Shown here: positions 49,286-57,428 of the stretch, piece by piece
Numbering within the stretch: position 1 is the stretch's first letter
How the letters are laid out: every line of letters starts with the position of its first letter
NCBI RefSeq assembly: GCF_014651115.1
Contig: NZ_BMWG01000032.1
Location: forward strand, 9,629 to 67,853
DNA: 58,225 nt
From: Streptomyces inusitatus
GTDB lineage: Bacteria; Actinomycetota; Actinomycetes; Streptomycetales; Streptomycetaceae
Direction of reading: 5' to 3'
Made by a program: the position numbers and the translations under genes
Notes under the pieces: generated by a model
What the model saw: only the letters and a program-made list of their open reading frames with translations
Database searches by the model: none
Told to the model about the DNA's origin: nothing

Positions 49286-50290
49286 TCAGCCGCCGGGGAT
49301 CTCCGCCAGCGGCACCGGCCGCCGCTCGCGCCGGGACAGCTCGCACGCCTCGGCGATCCGCAGGGCGGCGAGCGCCTCCCGCCCGTCGCAGGGGTTCGCG
49401 GCCTCGCCGAGCAGCACCCGGACGAAGGCGTCCAGCTCGGCCTCGTACGCGGGCGCGAACCGCTCCAGAAAGCCCGGCCAGGGCTTGTCGGCGGCGGGCG
49501 GGCCCTGCGCCTCGGTCGAGGTGATCGGCGTACGGTCGTCCAGGCCCACCGCGTAGGTGTCCCGCTCGCCCGACAGCTCCATCCGCACGTCGTAGCCCGC
49601 CCCGTTGCACCGGGTCGCCGTCGCGGTCGCCAGCGTCCCGTCGTCCAGGGTGAGCACCGCCGCCGCCGTGTCCACGTCGCCCGCCTCGCGGAACATCGCC
49701 GGGCCCGCGTCCGAACCGGTCGCGTACACCTCGACGACCTCCCGGCCGGTCACCCAGCGCAGGATGTCGAAGTCGTGCACCAGACAGTCCCGGTACAGCC
49801 CGCCGGAGAGCGGCAGATACTCGGCGGGCGGCGGCGCGGGGTCCGAGGTGATCGCCCGTACGGTGTGCAGCCGGCCGAGCCGGCCCGAGCGCAGCAGCTC
49901 ACGGGCGGTCCCGTACCCGGCGTCGAAACGGCGCATGAACCCCACCTGGAGCACGGTCCCCGCCGACTCCACCGCCTCCAGGGCGCTCAGCGTGCCCGGC
50001 AGATCCAGCGCTATGGGCTTCTCGCAGAAGGCCGGCAGCCCTGCGCGGGCCGCCCGGCGGATCAGCTCGGCGTGCGAGGCGGTCGCCGAGGTGATGACCA
50101 CCGCGTCCACGCCCCAGGAGAAGATCTCGTGCACACCGGGGGCGGCGGTCGCTCCGGTGCGCTCCGCCACCGCCGCCGCGCGCGCGGGGTCCGTGTCCGC
50201 CACCACCAGGGAGCCGACCTCACGATGGCGGCTGAGCACCCCCGCGTGGAAGCTGCCGATCCGTCCGGTCCCGATGAGTCCGATGCGCAT
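49286..50290 (-). CDS. Gfo/Idh/MocA dehydrogenase (inositol 2-dehydrogenase-like)
   Basis: A 334-residue NAD(P)-dependent oxidoreductase. The Rossmann start is RIGLIGTGRIGSFHAGVL. The EKP motif FCEKPIALDL and the DFDILRWVTG segment with catalytic Asp/His (HDFDI) are those of myo-inositol/scyllo-inositol or related sugar dehydrogenases. The ATG at 50290 is probably leaderless: a -10-like CATTTT ends 6 bases upstream and a TTGACA -35 is 18 bp before it. It shares an operator-like element with the ABC importer at 51482, so it very likely oxidises the sugar or polyol taken up by that importer. Confidence 0.9.
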   Translation of the reverse strand: MRIGLIGTGRIGSFHAGVLSRHREVGSLVVADTDPARAAAVAERTGATAAPGVHEIFSWGVDAVVITSATASHAELIRRAARAGLPAFCEKPIALDLPGTLSALEAVESAGTVLQVGFMRRFDAGYGTARELLRSGRLGRLHTVRAITSDPAPPPAEYLPLSGGLYRDCLVHDFDILRWVTGREVVEVYATGSDAGPAMFREAGDVDTAAAVLTLDDGTLATATATRCNGAGYDVRMELSGERDTYAVGLDDRTPITSTEAQGPPAADKPWPGFLERFAPAYEAELDAFVRVLLGEAANPCDGREALAALRIAEACELSRRERRPVPLAEIPGG

Positions 50291-50296
50291 GCGCCA

Positions 50297-50341
50297 AAAA
50301 TGGGCCCGGGCCCGTCACCGTGTCAAGACTTTGTCCTGACA
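50297..50341 (-). promoter_or_regulatory. Promoter and palindromic operator of the dehydrogenase gene
   Basis: In gene sense the element reads TGTCAGGACAAAGTCTTGAC, then A (50321-50341). It is a near-perfect palindrome (TGTCA.GAC and GTC.TGACA arms) whose right arm contains the -35 TTGACA. The -10 CATTTT is at 50297-50302. It is 17/20 identical to the element before the ABC operon. Confidence 0.75.
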
Positions 50342-50379
50342 ACCGAACCTCACGACTTCCCGTCAACATGAGCGGCGAC

Positions 50380-50385
50380 TACGCT
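50380..50385 (+). promoter_or_regulatory. -10 box TACGCT of the leaderless gntR transcript
   Basis: TACGCT ends 7 bases before the GTG at 50393, with no ribosome site between. Confidence 0.55.
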
Positions 50386-50392
50386 CGCCCCC

Positions 50393-51166
50393 GTGCCCAA
50401 GCAGCCCAGACACGTGACGGAACCGTCCCTGTCGCTCCAGCTCGGCGTGGACCGCACCAGCCCGGTCCCGCTCTACTTCCAGCTGGCCCAGCAGCTGGAG
50501 GCGGCCATCGAGAAAGGCGCTCTCACCCCCGGCAGCCTGCTCGGCAATGAGATAGAGCTGGCCCAGCGGCTCGGCCTCTCCCGCCCCACCGTGCGCCAGG
50601 CGATCCAGTCCCTCGTCGACAAGGGGCTGCTGGTGCGCCGCCGGGGCATCGGCACCCAGGTCGTGCACAGCCAGGTCAAGCGCCCGCTGGAGCTGAGCAG
50701 CCTCTACGACGATCTGGAGGCGGCCGGCCAGCGGCCCGCGACCGAGGTGCTGCGCAATGTCGCCGAACCCGCGAGCGCCCGGGTGGCGGCGGCCCTGGGG
50801 ATCGCCGAGAACAGCGAGGTGCGGCGGATCGAACGGCTGCGGTACGCCCACGGCGAGCCCATGGCCCTGCTCACCAACCACCTCCCCGCCGAGCTGCTCG
50901 ACTGCGACACCGAGCGGCTGGAGGCCACCGGCCTGTACCGGATGATGCGGGCCGCCGGGATCACCCTGCACAGCGCCCGCCAGTCGGTCGGCGCGCGGGC
51001 CGTCGGCGAGGAGGAGGCCGCGCTGCTCGGCGAGGAGCCGGGCGGACCGGTGCTCACCATGGAGCGCACCACCTTCGACGACACCGGACGCGCCGTCGAG
51101 TACGGCTCGCACATCTACCGCGCCTCCCGCTACTCCTTCGAGTTCCAGCTCCTGGTCCGACCCTGA
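50393..51166 (+). CDS. GntR-family regulator (HutC/UTRA type)
   Basis: A 257-residue regulator. The GntR winged helix (about 20-90; VPLYFQLAQQLEAAIEKGALTPG, ELAQRLGLSRPTVRQAIQSLVDKGLLVRRRGIGTQVV) is followed by a UTRA effector domain (about 105-250; SLYDDLEAAGQRPATEVL, AVEYGSHIYRASRYSFEFQL). It lies between the dehydrogenase and the ABC importer, each preceded by the same 21-bp element, so it is the likely repressor of both, induced by a sugar or sugar phosphate. The start is set by the leaderless -10 box. Confidence 0.9.
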   Translation: MPKQPRHVTEPSLSLQLGVDRTSPVPLYFQLAQQLEAAIEKGALTPGSLLGNEIELAQRLGLSRPTVRQAIQSLVDKGLLVRRRGIGTQVVHSQVKRPLELSSLYDDLEAAGQRPATEVLRNVAEPASARVAAALGIAENSEVRRIERLRYAHGEPMALLTNHLPAELLDCDTERLEATGLYRMMRAAGITLHSARQSVGARAVGEEEAALLGEEPGGPVLTMERTTFDDTGRAVEYGSHIYRASRYSFEFQLLVRP

Positions 51167-51481
51167 CTCGTAAGAATGTTCGGACAAAGCCTTGACGGCC
51201 TCCCCGGCCCGCCGTAGAAACTCCCCAGCCGCAACCCGGCGGCCAGGGAGAGAAGGCGGATCCCCATGCGTACCCCTCCCCGTACGGCGCACACCCCCCG
51301 CACCCCTCGTACGGCCCCTCCCGACGGCTCCGGCGCGGCCCGCCGAGGACGCCCCGCGAGCCACGCGGCGTACCCGATGCCCACCCTCCTACCTGCCGTG
51401 ACCCATACTTGGTCGGCTGGGGTGCGACAAATCGCCCCCCGGTGGCACCGGAGAGCAGTACGGCAAGAAGGGCACGGCACC
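51167..51481 (+). other. 315-bp leader region of the sugar ABC operon
   Basis: It contains the operator and promoter at 51177-51220 and then about 260 bases of leader. An ATG at 51266 with the good ribosome site GAGAAGG opens a frame that runs without stop into the lipoprotein, but would put 72 basic, Pro-rich residues before the signal peptide. It may be an upstream translated leader or chance. Confidence 0.5.
51177..51220 (+). promoter_or_regulatory. Promoter and operator of the sugar ABC importer
   Basis: TGTTCGGACAAAGCCTTGAC plus G (51177-51197) overlaps a -35 TTGACG (51192-51197). A 17-bp spacer leads to the -10 TAGAAA (51215-51220). The element matches 17 of the first 20 bases of the dehydrogenase operator, in the same orientation relative to its gene. 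Confidence 0.8.
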
Positions 51482-52495
51482 GTGGCAAGGGCAAGGACAG
51501 GGGTACGCGCGATCGGCGCGCTGCTGGCGGCGGTGCTCGTGGCGTCCCTCGCGGGATGCAGCAGCACCGGCGGCAAGCGCGCCGAGGACGCCCGCAAGGC
51601 CCAGGCCGCGGCAGGCAAGGCGGCGGTGAGCACCCCCCGCTGGACATTCGCCATGGTGACCCACTCGGGCGACGGCGACACCTTCTGGGACATCGTCCAG
51701 AAGGGCGCGGAGGAAGCCGCGGCCAAGGACAACATCAACTTCCTCTACTCCAAGAACGACGAGGGCCAGCAGCAGGCCCAGCTCGTCCAGACCGCCATCG
51801 ACAAGAAGGTCGACGGGCTGATCGTCACCCTCGCCAAACCGGACGCCATGAAGGCCGTCGTCGAGAAGGCCGTCGCCGCCGGCATCCCGGTGGTCACCGT
51901 GAACTCCGGATCCGAGCAGTCCAAGGCCTACGGCGCGCTCACCCACATCGGCCAGGACGAGACCGTCGCCGGCGAGGCCGTCGGCGACGAGCTGAACGGC
52001 CGGGGCAAGAAGAAGGCCGTCTGCGTCCTCCACGAACAGGGCAACGTCGGCCACGAGCAGCGCTGCGCCGGAGCGAAGAAGACCTTCGACGGCGAGATGC
52101 TGAACCTCTACGTCGACGGCACCAACATGCCCGACGTCCAGGCGTCCATCGAGGCCAAGCTCCAGACCGACAGCTCCATCGACGCCATCGTCACCCTCGG
52201 CGCGCCCTTCGCGGACGCCGCCGTCAAGGCCAAGAAGTCGGCCGGCAGCAAGGCCGAGATCGACACCTTCGACCTCAACGCCAAGGTCGCCGCCGCGCTG
52301 AAGAACGACACCCTGGGCTTCGCCGTCGACCAGCAGCCCTATCTCCAGGGGTACGAGGCGGTCGACCTCCTCTGGCTCTACCGCTACAACGCCGACATCC
52401 TCGGCGGCGGCAAGCCCGTGCTCACCGGCCCGCAGATCATCACCCGGGACGACGCCGCCGAGCTGGAGGACTACACCAAGCGGGGGACCCGATGA
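51482..52495 (+). CDS. Sugar ABC transporter substrate-binding lipoprotein
   Basis: A 337-residue periplasmic-binding-protein family 1 (RbsB/FrcB-like) lipoprotein. From the GTG at 51482 the signal peptide VRAIGALLAAVLVASLAGC has the lipobox LAGC. The mature protein has two alpha/beta lobes: FAMVTHSGDGDTFWDIVQKG, VDGLIVTLAKPDAM, VVTVNSGSEQS, and the C-terminal LGFAVDQQPYLQGYEAVDLL. It collects a sugar or polyol outside the membrane for the permease/ATPase encoded next. The in-frame upstream ATG at 51266 is rejected because it would bury the signal peptide. Its TGA overlaps the permease ATG. Confidence 0.92.
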   Translation: MARARTGVRAIGALLAAVLVASLAGCSSTGGKRAEDARKAQAAAGKAAVSTPRWTFAMVTHSGDGDTFWDIVQKGAEEAAAKDNINFLYSKNDEGQQQAQLVQTAIDKKVDGLIVTLAKPDAMKAVVEKAVAAGIPVVTVNSGSEQSKAYGALTHIGQDETVAGEAVGDELNGRGKKKAVCVLHEQGNVGHEQRCAGAKKTFDGEMLNLYVDGTNMPDVQASIEAKLQTDSSIDAIVTLGAPFADAAVKAKKSAGSKAEIDTFDLNAKVAAALKNDTLGFAVDQQPYLQGYEAVDLLWLYRYNADILGGGKPVLTGPQIITRDDAAELEDYTKRGTR

Positions 52496-53553
52496 GCGCC
52501 GCCGCGCCGCCCGCCGGAACCCGCGACCCGGGCGCGGGCGACGAACGGCTGCTGCGCACCTCCCCGCTGCGCCGGCTGATGGGCAGGCCCGAGCTGGGCT
52601 CGGTCGTCGGAGCCGTCGCCGTCTTCCTCTTCTTCGCGATCGTCGCCGACTCCTTCCTGCGCGCCGCCAGCCTCTCCACCGTGCTGTACGCCGCCTCCAC
52701 CATCGGGATCATGGCCGTCCCGGTCGCGCTGCTGATGATCGGCGGCGAGTTCGACCTCTCGGCCGGTGTGATGGTGACCAGCTCCGCGCTCGTCTCCTCG
52801 ATGGTCAGCTACCAGCTGACCGCCAACGTCTGGGTAGGGGTGCTGGTCTCCCTGCTGGTCACCCTGGCGATCGGGGTCTTCAACGGGGTGCTGCTCACCC
52901 GTACCAAACTGCCCAGCTTCATCATCACGCTCGGCACCTTCCTGATGCTGACCGGCCTCAATCTCGGCTTCACCAAGCTGATCAGCGGCACGGTCTCCAC
53001 CAAGTCCATCGCCGACATGGAGGGCTTCTCCTCCGCCAAGGCGCTCTTCGCCTCCGAGTTCACCCTCGGCGACGTCACCATCAAGGTGACCATCCTGTGG
53101 TGGATCGGACTGGTCGCCCTCGCCACCTGGATTCTGCTGCGCACCCGCTTCGGCAACTGGATCTTCTCGGTCGGCGGCGGCCCGGACGCGGCCCGCGCGG
53201 TCGGCGTCCCGGTCGTCAGGACCAGGATCGGCCTCTACATGGGGGTGGCGTTCGCGGCCTGGATCTCGGGGCAGCATCTGCTGTTCTCGTTCGACGTGGT
53301 CCAGTCGGGCGAGGGCGTCGGCAATGAGCTGATCTACATCATCGCGGCCGTCATCGGCGGCTGTCTGATCACCGGAGGGTACGGCTCCGCCATCGGTTCG
53401 GCGGTCGGCGCGCTCATCTTCGGCATGACCAGCAAGGGCATCGTGTACGCGGAGTGGAACCCGGACTGGTTCAAGTTCTTCCTCGGCGCGATGCTTCTCC
53501 TGGCCACCCTGCTGAACGCATGGGTCCGCAAGAGGGCGGAGGCGACACGATGA
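52492..53553 (+). CDS. Sugar ABC transporter permease (RbsC/FrcC type)
   Basis: A 353-residue membrane protein with about 10 transmembrane helices beginning near residue 38. It has the family segments MAVPVALLMIGGEFDLSAG, GVFNGVLLTRTKLPSFIITLGTFL and the late IIAAVIGGCLITGGYGSAIG loop that contacts the ATPase. A 35-residue cytoplasmic N-terminus is basic. Overlapping frames on both sides (ATGA) ensure equal synthesis with its partners. Confidence 0.93.
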   Translation: MSAAAPPAGTRDPGAGDERLLRTSPLRRLMGRPELGSVVGAVAVFLFFAIVADSFLRAASLSTVLYAASTIGIMAVPVALLMIGGEFDLSAGVMVTSSALVSSMVSYQLTANVWVGVLVSLLVTLAIGVFNGVLLTRTKLPSFIITLGTFLMLTGLNLGFTKLISGTVSTKSIADMEGFSSAKALFASEFTLGDVTIKVTILWWIGLVALATWILLRTRFGNWIFSVGGGPDAARAVGVPVVRTRIGLYMGVAFAAWISGQHLLFSFDVVQSGEGVGNELIYIIAAVIGGCLITGGYGSAIGSAVGALIFGMTSKGIVYAEWNPDWFKFFLGAMLLLATLLNAWVRKRAEATR

Positions 53554-54356
53554 CGGAACCCGCTCTGATCGAGCTGGACGAGGTCAGCAAGTACTACGGG
53601 AACATCCGGGCGCTCGAAGGGGTGTCGCTGGAGGTCCACGCCGGGGAGATCACCTGCGTCCTCGGCGACAACGGCGCGGGCAAGTCCACCCTCATCAAGA
53701 TCATCGCGGGGCTGCACCAGCACGACGCGGGCTCCTTCTCGATCGAGGGCGAGCCGGCCCGGCTGGCGAAGCCGAGGGACGCCCTGGACCGGGGCATCGC
53801 CACCGTCTACCAGGATCTGGCGGTCGTACCGCTGATGCCGGTCTGGCGGAACTTCTTCCTCGGCTCCGAGCCGACGAAGGGGGTGGGCCCCTTCAAGCGT
53901 CTCGACGTCCAGCTGATGCGCGAGACGACCCGGACCGAGCTGCTGCGCATGGGCATCGATCTGCGCGACGTCGACCAGCCGATCGGCACCCTCTCGGGCG
54001 GCGAGCGCCAGTGCGTCGCCATCGCCCGCGCGGTTCACTTCGGCGCGAAGGTGCTGGTCCTGGACGAGCCGACGGCCGCGCTCGGCGTCAAGCAGTCCGG
54101 CGTGGTGCTGAAGTACGTGGCGGCGGCCCGGGACGCGGGGCTCGGCGTGGTCCTGATCACCCACAATCCGCACCACGCGTTCCTGGTCGGCGACCGCTTC
54201 GTGCTCCTCAAGCGCGGCCGGATGTCCGGCAGCCACACCAAGGGCTCGGTGACGCTCGACGAGCTGACCCGTCAGATGGCGGGCGGCAGCGAACTCGACG
54301 ACCTCCGCCACGAGCTGGAACGCGCCTCCGGCCCGGGCGGCGACGACCCCGCGTAA
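53550..54356 (+). CDS. Sugar ABC transporter ATP-binding protein (single NBD)
   Basis: A 268-residue ATPase. Walker A LGDNGAGKSTLIKII, Q-loop VYQDLAVVPLM, signature LSGGERQCVAIARA, Walker B VLVLDEPTAALG, and switch VLITHNPHHAF. It has one nucleotide-binding domain, like FrcA, instead of the tandem pair of RbsA/XylG, so it must dimerise. It completes a lipoprotein-permease-ATPase importer under apparent GntR control. A hairpin follows. Confidence 0.93.
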   Translation: MTEPALIELDEVSKYYGNIRALEGVSLEVHAGEITCVLGDNGAGKSTLIKIIAGLHQHDAGSFSIEGEPARLAKPRDALDRGIATVYQDLAVVPLMPVWRNFFLGSEPTKGVGPFKRLDVQLMRETTRTELLRMGIDLRDVDQPIGTLSGGERQCVAIARAVHFGAKVLVLDEPTAALGVKQSGVVLKYVAAARDAGLGVVLITHNPHHAFLVGDRFVLLKRGRMSGSHTKGSVTLDELTRQMAGGSELDDLRHELERASGPGGDDPA

Positions 54357-54362
54357 GGCCCG

Positions 54363-54878
54363 TCACCCCCGCCCCCGCCCCCGCGCCGCGCGGGGGCGGC
54401 CCGGCCCGGCCGCCGGGGAGAGCCTGCGCACCACCACCCCGAGGATCTGCCCCTCGGGGCAGGGCCCGTACTGCTTGGAATCCTGGCTCAGCGGATAGTC
54501 CCCGACGACCACCACCTCCCCGGCCGCCACCCGCTCCCCGCCGCCCGCCACCCGCGCGGGCATCGGGTCGCCCGCCACCGCCGTCACCCGCTTGACGCAC
54601 CACTCCACCGCGGTCAGATCGCGCCCCACCGGCGCGCTCCGGCGCCAGGCGACCGCCGGATCCGGATCGGGCAGCGCGAGCACCGCGATCCGGCCCCGGC
54701 GCAGCGCGCCGGTGCCCCGGCGGATCAGCACCCGGTCGCCCGGCAGCAGCGCGGGCGACATGCTCCGGCCGACGACCGTGATCGCCACATAGCGTCGGCG
54801 CACCAGCCACCCGGCCGCCCCCGCCGCCGCCAGCGCGGCGGTCCCGGCCGCCGCCGCCCACCGCACTCCCCGCGCCAT
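54363..54878 (-). CDS. Type I signal peptidase (S26 family)
   Basis: A 171-residue membrane-anchored serine protease. One N-terminal hydrophobic helix (about 5-27) places the catalytic domain outside the membrane. The Ser is in VVGRSMSPALLPGD, the general-base Lys in EWCVKRVTAV, and box E is VVGDYPLSQDSKQYGP. It is small, like SodX, the protease that matures nickel superoxide dismutase, but no sodN is here. It is the last gene of the leftward MauE/MauD/ABC set and so probably cleaves the leader of the peptide exported by that system. Its Arg/Gly-rich C-terminus overlaps a hairpin. Confidence 0.87.
   Translation of the reverse strand: MARGVRWAAAAGTAALAAAGAAGWLVRRRYVAITVVGRSMSPALLPGDRVLIRRGTGALRRGRIAVLALPDPDPAVAWRRSAPVGRDLTAVEWCVKRVTAVAGDPMPARVAGGGERVAAGEVVVVGDYPLSQDSKQYGPCPEGQILGVVVRRLSPAAGPGRPRAARGRGRG
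54376..54398. terminator. Hairpin between convergent operons
   Basis: CGCCCCCGCG and CGCGGGGGCG form a 10-bp stem with a 3-base loop. It lies inside the last codons of the signal peptidase gene and just after the ABC ATPase stop, so it can end transcription from the left operon. Confidence 0.6.
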
Positions 54879-54879
54879 C

Positions 54880-55539
54880 TCAGCCCACCCTGCCGTCGCG
54901 CAGCTCCACCGCGCGGTCGCAGCGGGCCACCACCCCGGGGTCGTGGGTGGCCATCACCACCGTGGTGCCGAACCTCTCCCGCAGCCCCAGCAGCACCTCC
55001 ACGATCTCCTTCCCGGTGCCCGAGTCGAGATTGCCGGTCGGCTCGTCCGCCAGCAGCAGCGCGGGGCGGCCGATCAGCGCCCTGGCTATCGCCACCCGCT
55101 GCTGCTGCCCGCCGGACAGCTTCGAGGGCAGCGCGCCGGTCCGCTCCCCGAGCCCCACGCTCTCCAGCAGCTCACGGGCGCGCGCCCGTTTGTCGAAGTC
55201 CGTACGGTAGGGCAGCACCGGGGCCGTCACATTGTCCAGAGCGGTGAGCGTGGGCAGCAGATGGAAGCGCTGGAAGACGAAGCCGACCCCGCGCCGGTAC
55301 TCCGCCAGGGCGCGCCGCCCGAGCCCGGTGATCTCCCGGCCGTCGACCTCGACGGTCCCCGAGTCCGGCACATCCAGCGCCCCGATCAGGTGCAGCAGGG
55401 TCGACTTGCCCGAACCGGAGGGCCCGGTGAGCGCCACGATCTCGCCCCGGGCCGCCTCCATGTCGACCCGGTCGCAGGCGTGCAGCGGCGAACCGGAGTC
55501 CGCCCGATAGGTCTTGCACAGCTCTCTCACGGTCAGCAC
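54880..55539 (-). CDS. ABC transporter ATP-binding protein (LolD/MacB type)
   Basis: A 219-residue ATPase of the MacB/LolD class. Walker A GPSGSGKSTLLHLIGALD, the family Q-loop GFVFQRFHLLPTLTALDNV, signature LSGGQQQRVAIARAL, Walker B LLLADEPTGNLDS, and VVMATHDPGV. Such ATPases work with FtsX/MacB-type permeases, yet none is encoded in the window, so its membrane partner is missing or is the neighbouring exporter. The GTG start at 55539 lies 7 bases inside the exporter gene and has a good GGAGGACG site. Confidence 0.9.
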   Translation of the reverse strand: MLTVRELCKTYRADSGSPLHACDRVDMEAARGEIVALTGPSGSGKSTLLHLIGALDVPDSGTVEVDGREITGLGRRALAEYRRGVGFVFQRFHLLPTLTALDNVTAPVLPYRTDFDKRARARELLESVGLGERTGALPSKLSGGQQQRVAIARALIGRPALLLADEPTGNLDSGTGKEIVEVLLGLRERFGTTVVMATHDPGVVARCDRAVELRDGRVG

Positions 55540-57428
55540 TGCGCCGCGTCCTCCGTGGTTCTCGTGGTCTTCGTGCTCTGCGCGGACTCGGTGTCCCGGT
55601 AGCCCGCCGCCTGGGTGGTGAAGAGCCCGGCGTAGACGCCGCCCTCCCGCATCAGCTCGGCGTGGGTGCCCGACTCGGTGATCCGTCCCCCGTCGAGCAC
55701 CACGATCGCGTCGGCCCGCCGCACCGCCCCCAGCCGGTGCGAGATCAGCAGACTGGTCGCCCCCTCGCGATAGGCGCGCAGCCGCTCGTGCGTCCTCTCC
55801 TCGGCCGCCGCGTCGAGGCCCGCGCTGGGCTCGTCGAGGATCAGCAGGTCCCGGCCCTCGCGCATCATGGCCCGGGCCAGCGCCAGGCGCTGCCACTGGC
55901 CGCCGGAGAGCGTCATCCCGGTCTCCGTGCCGTCCCCGTCCTCATCGGCGAAGATCCGCGAGAGCAGGGTCCCGTACCCCTTGGGGAGCGCCGAGACCAG
56001 CTCGTGGGCGCCCGCGCGCTCGGCCGCCGCGACGATACGGGCGAGGTCCTCGCGGTGCTCCAGATCGCCCAGACCGATGTTGTCGGCCACGGAGAAGTCG
56101 TACTCGACATAGTCCTGGAACACCGCGCTGATCCGGTCCCGCAGTCGCGCCGGGTCCATGTCCCGCAGATCCACGCCGTCCCAGCGGACCGTGCCCCGGT
56201 CCGGGTCGTAGAGCCGGCACAACAGCTTGACCAGGGTGCTCTTGCCCGCGCCATTGAGCCCCACCAGCGCGACCGAGGAGCCGGCGGGGATCGTCAGGGT
56301 GACCCCGCGCAGCACCCAGGGGCCGCCCCCGCCGTAGCGGAACCAGACGTCCTCGAAGGTGATCGCGGACCGCAGCGGCGCGGTGGGCGCGGGCGCGGCG
56401 GGCACCGGCAGATCGGGGCCGGCCGTGGTGACGTCGGTGAAGTGCCCGAGCAGCAGCAGCGAGTGGTACGCCCCGGTGCACTGGAGCAGCAGGGCGACGA
56501 GCGCGCCCTGCACCCCGGCGACGGAGGCGATGAAGGCCGAGACGTCCCCGACGGTGAACTCGCCCCGTACCGCCGCCATGATCATCCAGCCCAGTCCGGC
56601 CGCGGCGATCAGGGTGCCCAGGGCGGTCAGCGGGGTCTGCCGCAGCAGCGAGCGGCGGTCGAGCCGCTCCTCGGCGGCGTTGATCAGCGAGGTCTCCTCG
56701 TTCATCCGCCGCAGCAGGAAGCCGCCGAGCCCGAAGAGACGGATCTCCTTGACCGCCGCCAGGTCCAGCAGCATCCGCTGGTAGAAGAGCTGCCGCCGGT
56801 TGCGGGCGCTGAGGGAGAACATCACCCGGGCCCGCTCGCGGCTCAGCGCCACCTCCACCAGCAGGATGGGCAGCGCGGCGGCGACCGTGACCAGCGTCAT
56901 GAGCGGCGAGACGGTGAAGAGGACCGCGATCAGCCCGGCCACGGTGAGCAGCTGCTGCACGATCGCGAAGAGCGAGGTGGTGATCCGCTCCGGCGCGCTG
57001 AAGGCCGCCTCCTGCGCCAGCCGCAGCCGGTCCAGGAAGGACGGCGTCTCGAATCTGGCCATCCCGGTGAACCCGTTGACCGTGCCGTACAGCCGGTCCT
57101 GGACCACCAGCAGGATGCCGCGCTGGAGCCGGGAGCGCGCGTACTCGGAGAGCGCGGGCAGCAGCGCGTACAGCGTGGTCAGCGCACCGAGCCCGGCCAC
57201 CAGCGCCATCGGCTCGGGCCCGGCCGCCGCCCCGCCGTGCTGGATCCGGTCCAGGAGCCACTTGGTCAGCAGGGCGATCCCGGCGGGCAGCAGCCCCTGG
57301 ACGACGGCGAGCAGCGCGTACGACAGACAGCTGAGCGGGCCCGATCGCCAGGTCAGGGCCAGGGCTTCGGCGGTGCGGCCCAGGAGTTCCCGGGCGCCGC
57401 CCACCCGGCCCTGCCCGGCTCCGCTCAC
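55533..57428 (-). CDS. ABC exporter (fused TMD-NBD, peptide-exporter type)
   Basis: A 631-residue half-exporter. Transmembrane helices lie in about 30-335, and the NBD (about 350-600) has Walker A VGLNGAGKSTLVKLLC, signature LSGGQWQRLALARAMM, Walker B LLILDEPSAGLD and ISHRLG. There is no N-terminal C39 peptidase domain, so leader removal must be done by another protein, fitting the type I signal peptidase downstream. It resembles exporters of class I lanthipeptide and related peptide clusters. Overlaps: its ATG overlaps the thioredoxin stop by ATGA and its end overlaps the LolD-type ATPase. Confidence 0.9.
   Translation of the reverse strand: MSGAGQGRVGGARELLGRTAEALALTWRSGPLSCLSYALLAVVQGLLPAGIALLTKWLLDRIQHGGAAAGPEPMALVAGLGALTTLYALLPALSEYARSRLQRGILLVVQDRLYGTVNGFTGMARFETPSFLDRLRLAQEAAFSAPERITTSLFAIVQQLLTVAGLIAVLFTVSPLMTLVTVAAALPILLVEVALSRERARVMFSLSARNRRQLFYQRMLLDLAAVKEIRLFGLGGFLLRRMNEETSLINAAEERLDRRSLLRQTPLTALGTLIAAAGLGWMIMAAVRGEFTVGDVSAFIASVAGVQGALVALLLQCTGAYHSLLLLGHFTDVTTAGPDLPVPAAPAPTAPLRSAITFEDVWFRYGGGGPWVLRGVTLTIPAGSSVALVGLNGAGKSTLVKLLCRLYDPDRGTVRWDGVDLRDMDPARLRDRISAVFQDYVEYDFSVADNIGLGDLEHREDLARIVAAAERAGAHELVSALPKGYGTLLSRIFADEDGDGTETGMTLSGGQWQRLALARAMMREGRDLLILDEPSAGLDAAAEERTHERLRAYREGATSLLISHRLGAVRRADAIVVLDGGRITESGTHAELMREGGVYAGLFTTQAAGYRDTESAQSTKTTRTTEDAAQC

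Noticed and set aside
54363..54878. Signal peptidase as SodX of nickel superoxide dismutase
   Set aside because: No sodN gene is adjacent; the coupled neighbours are an ABC exporter and a redox protein.
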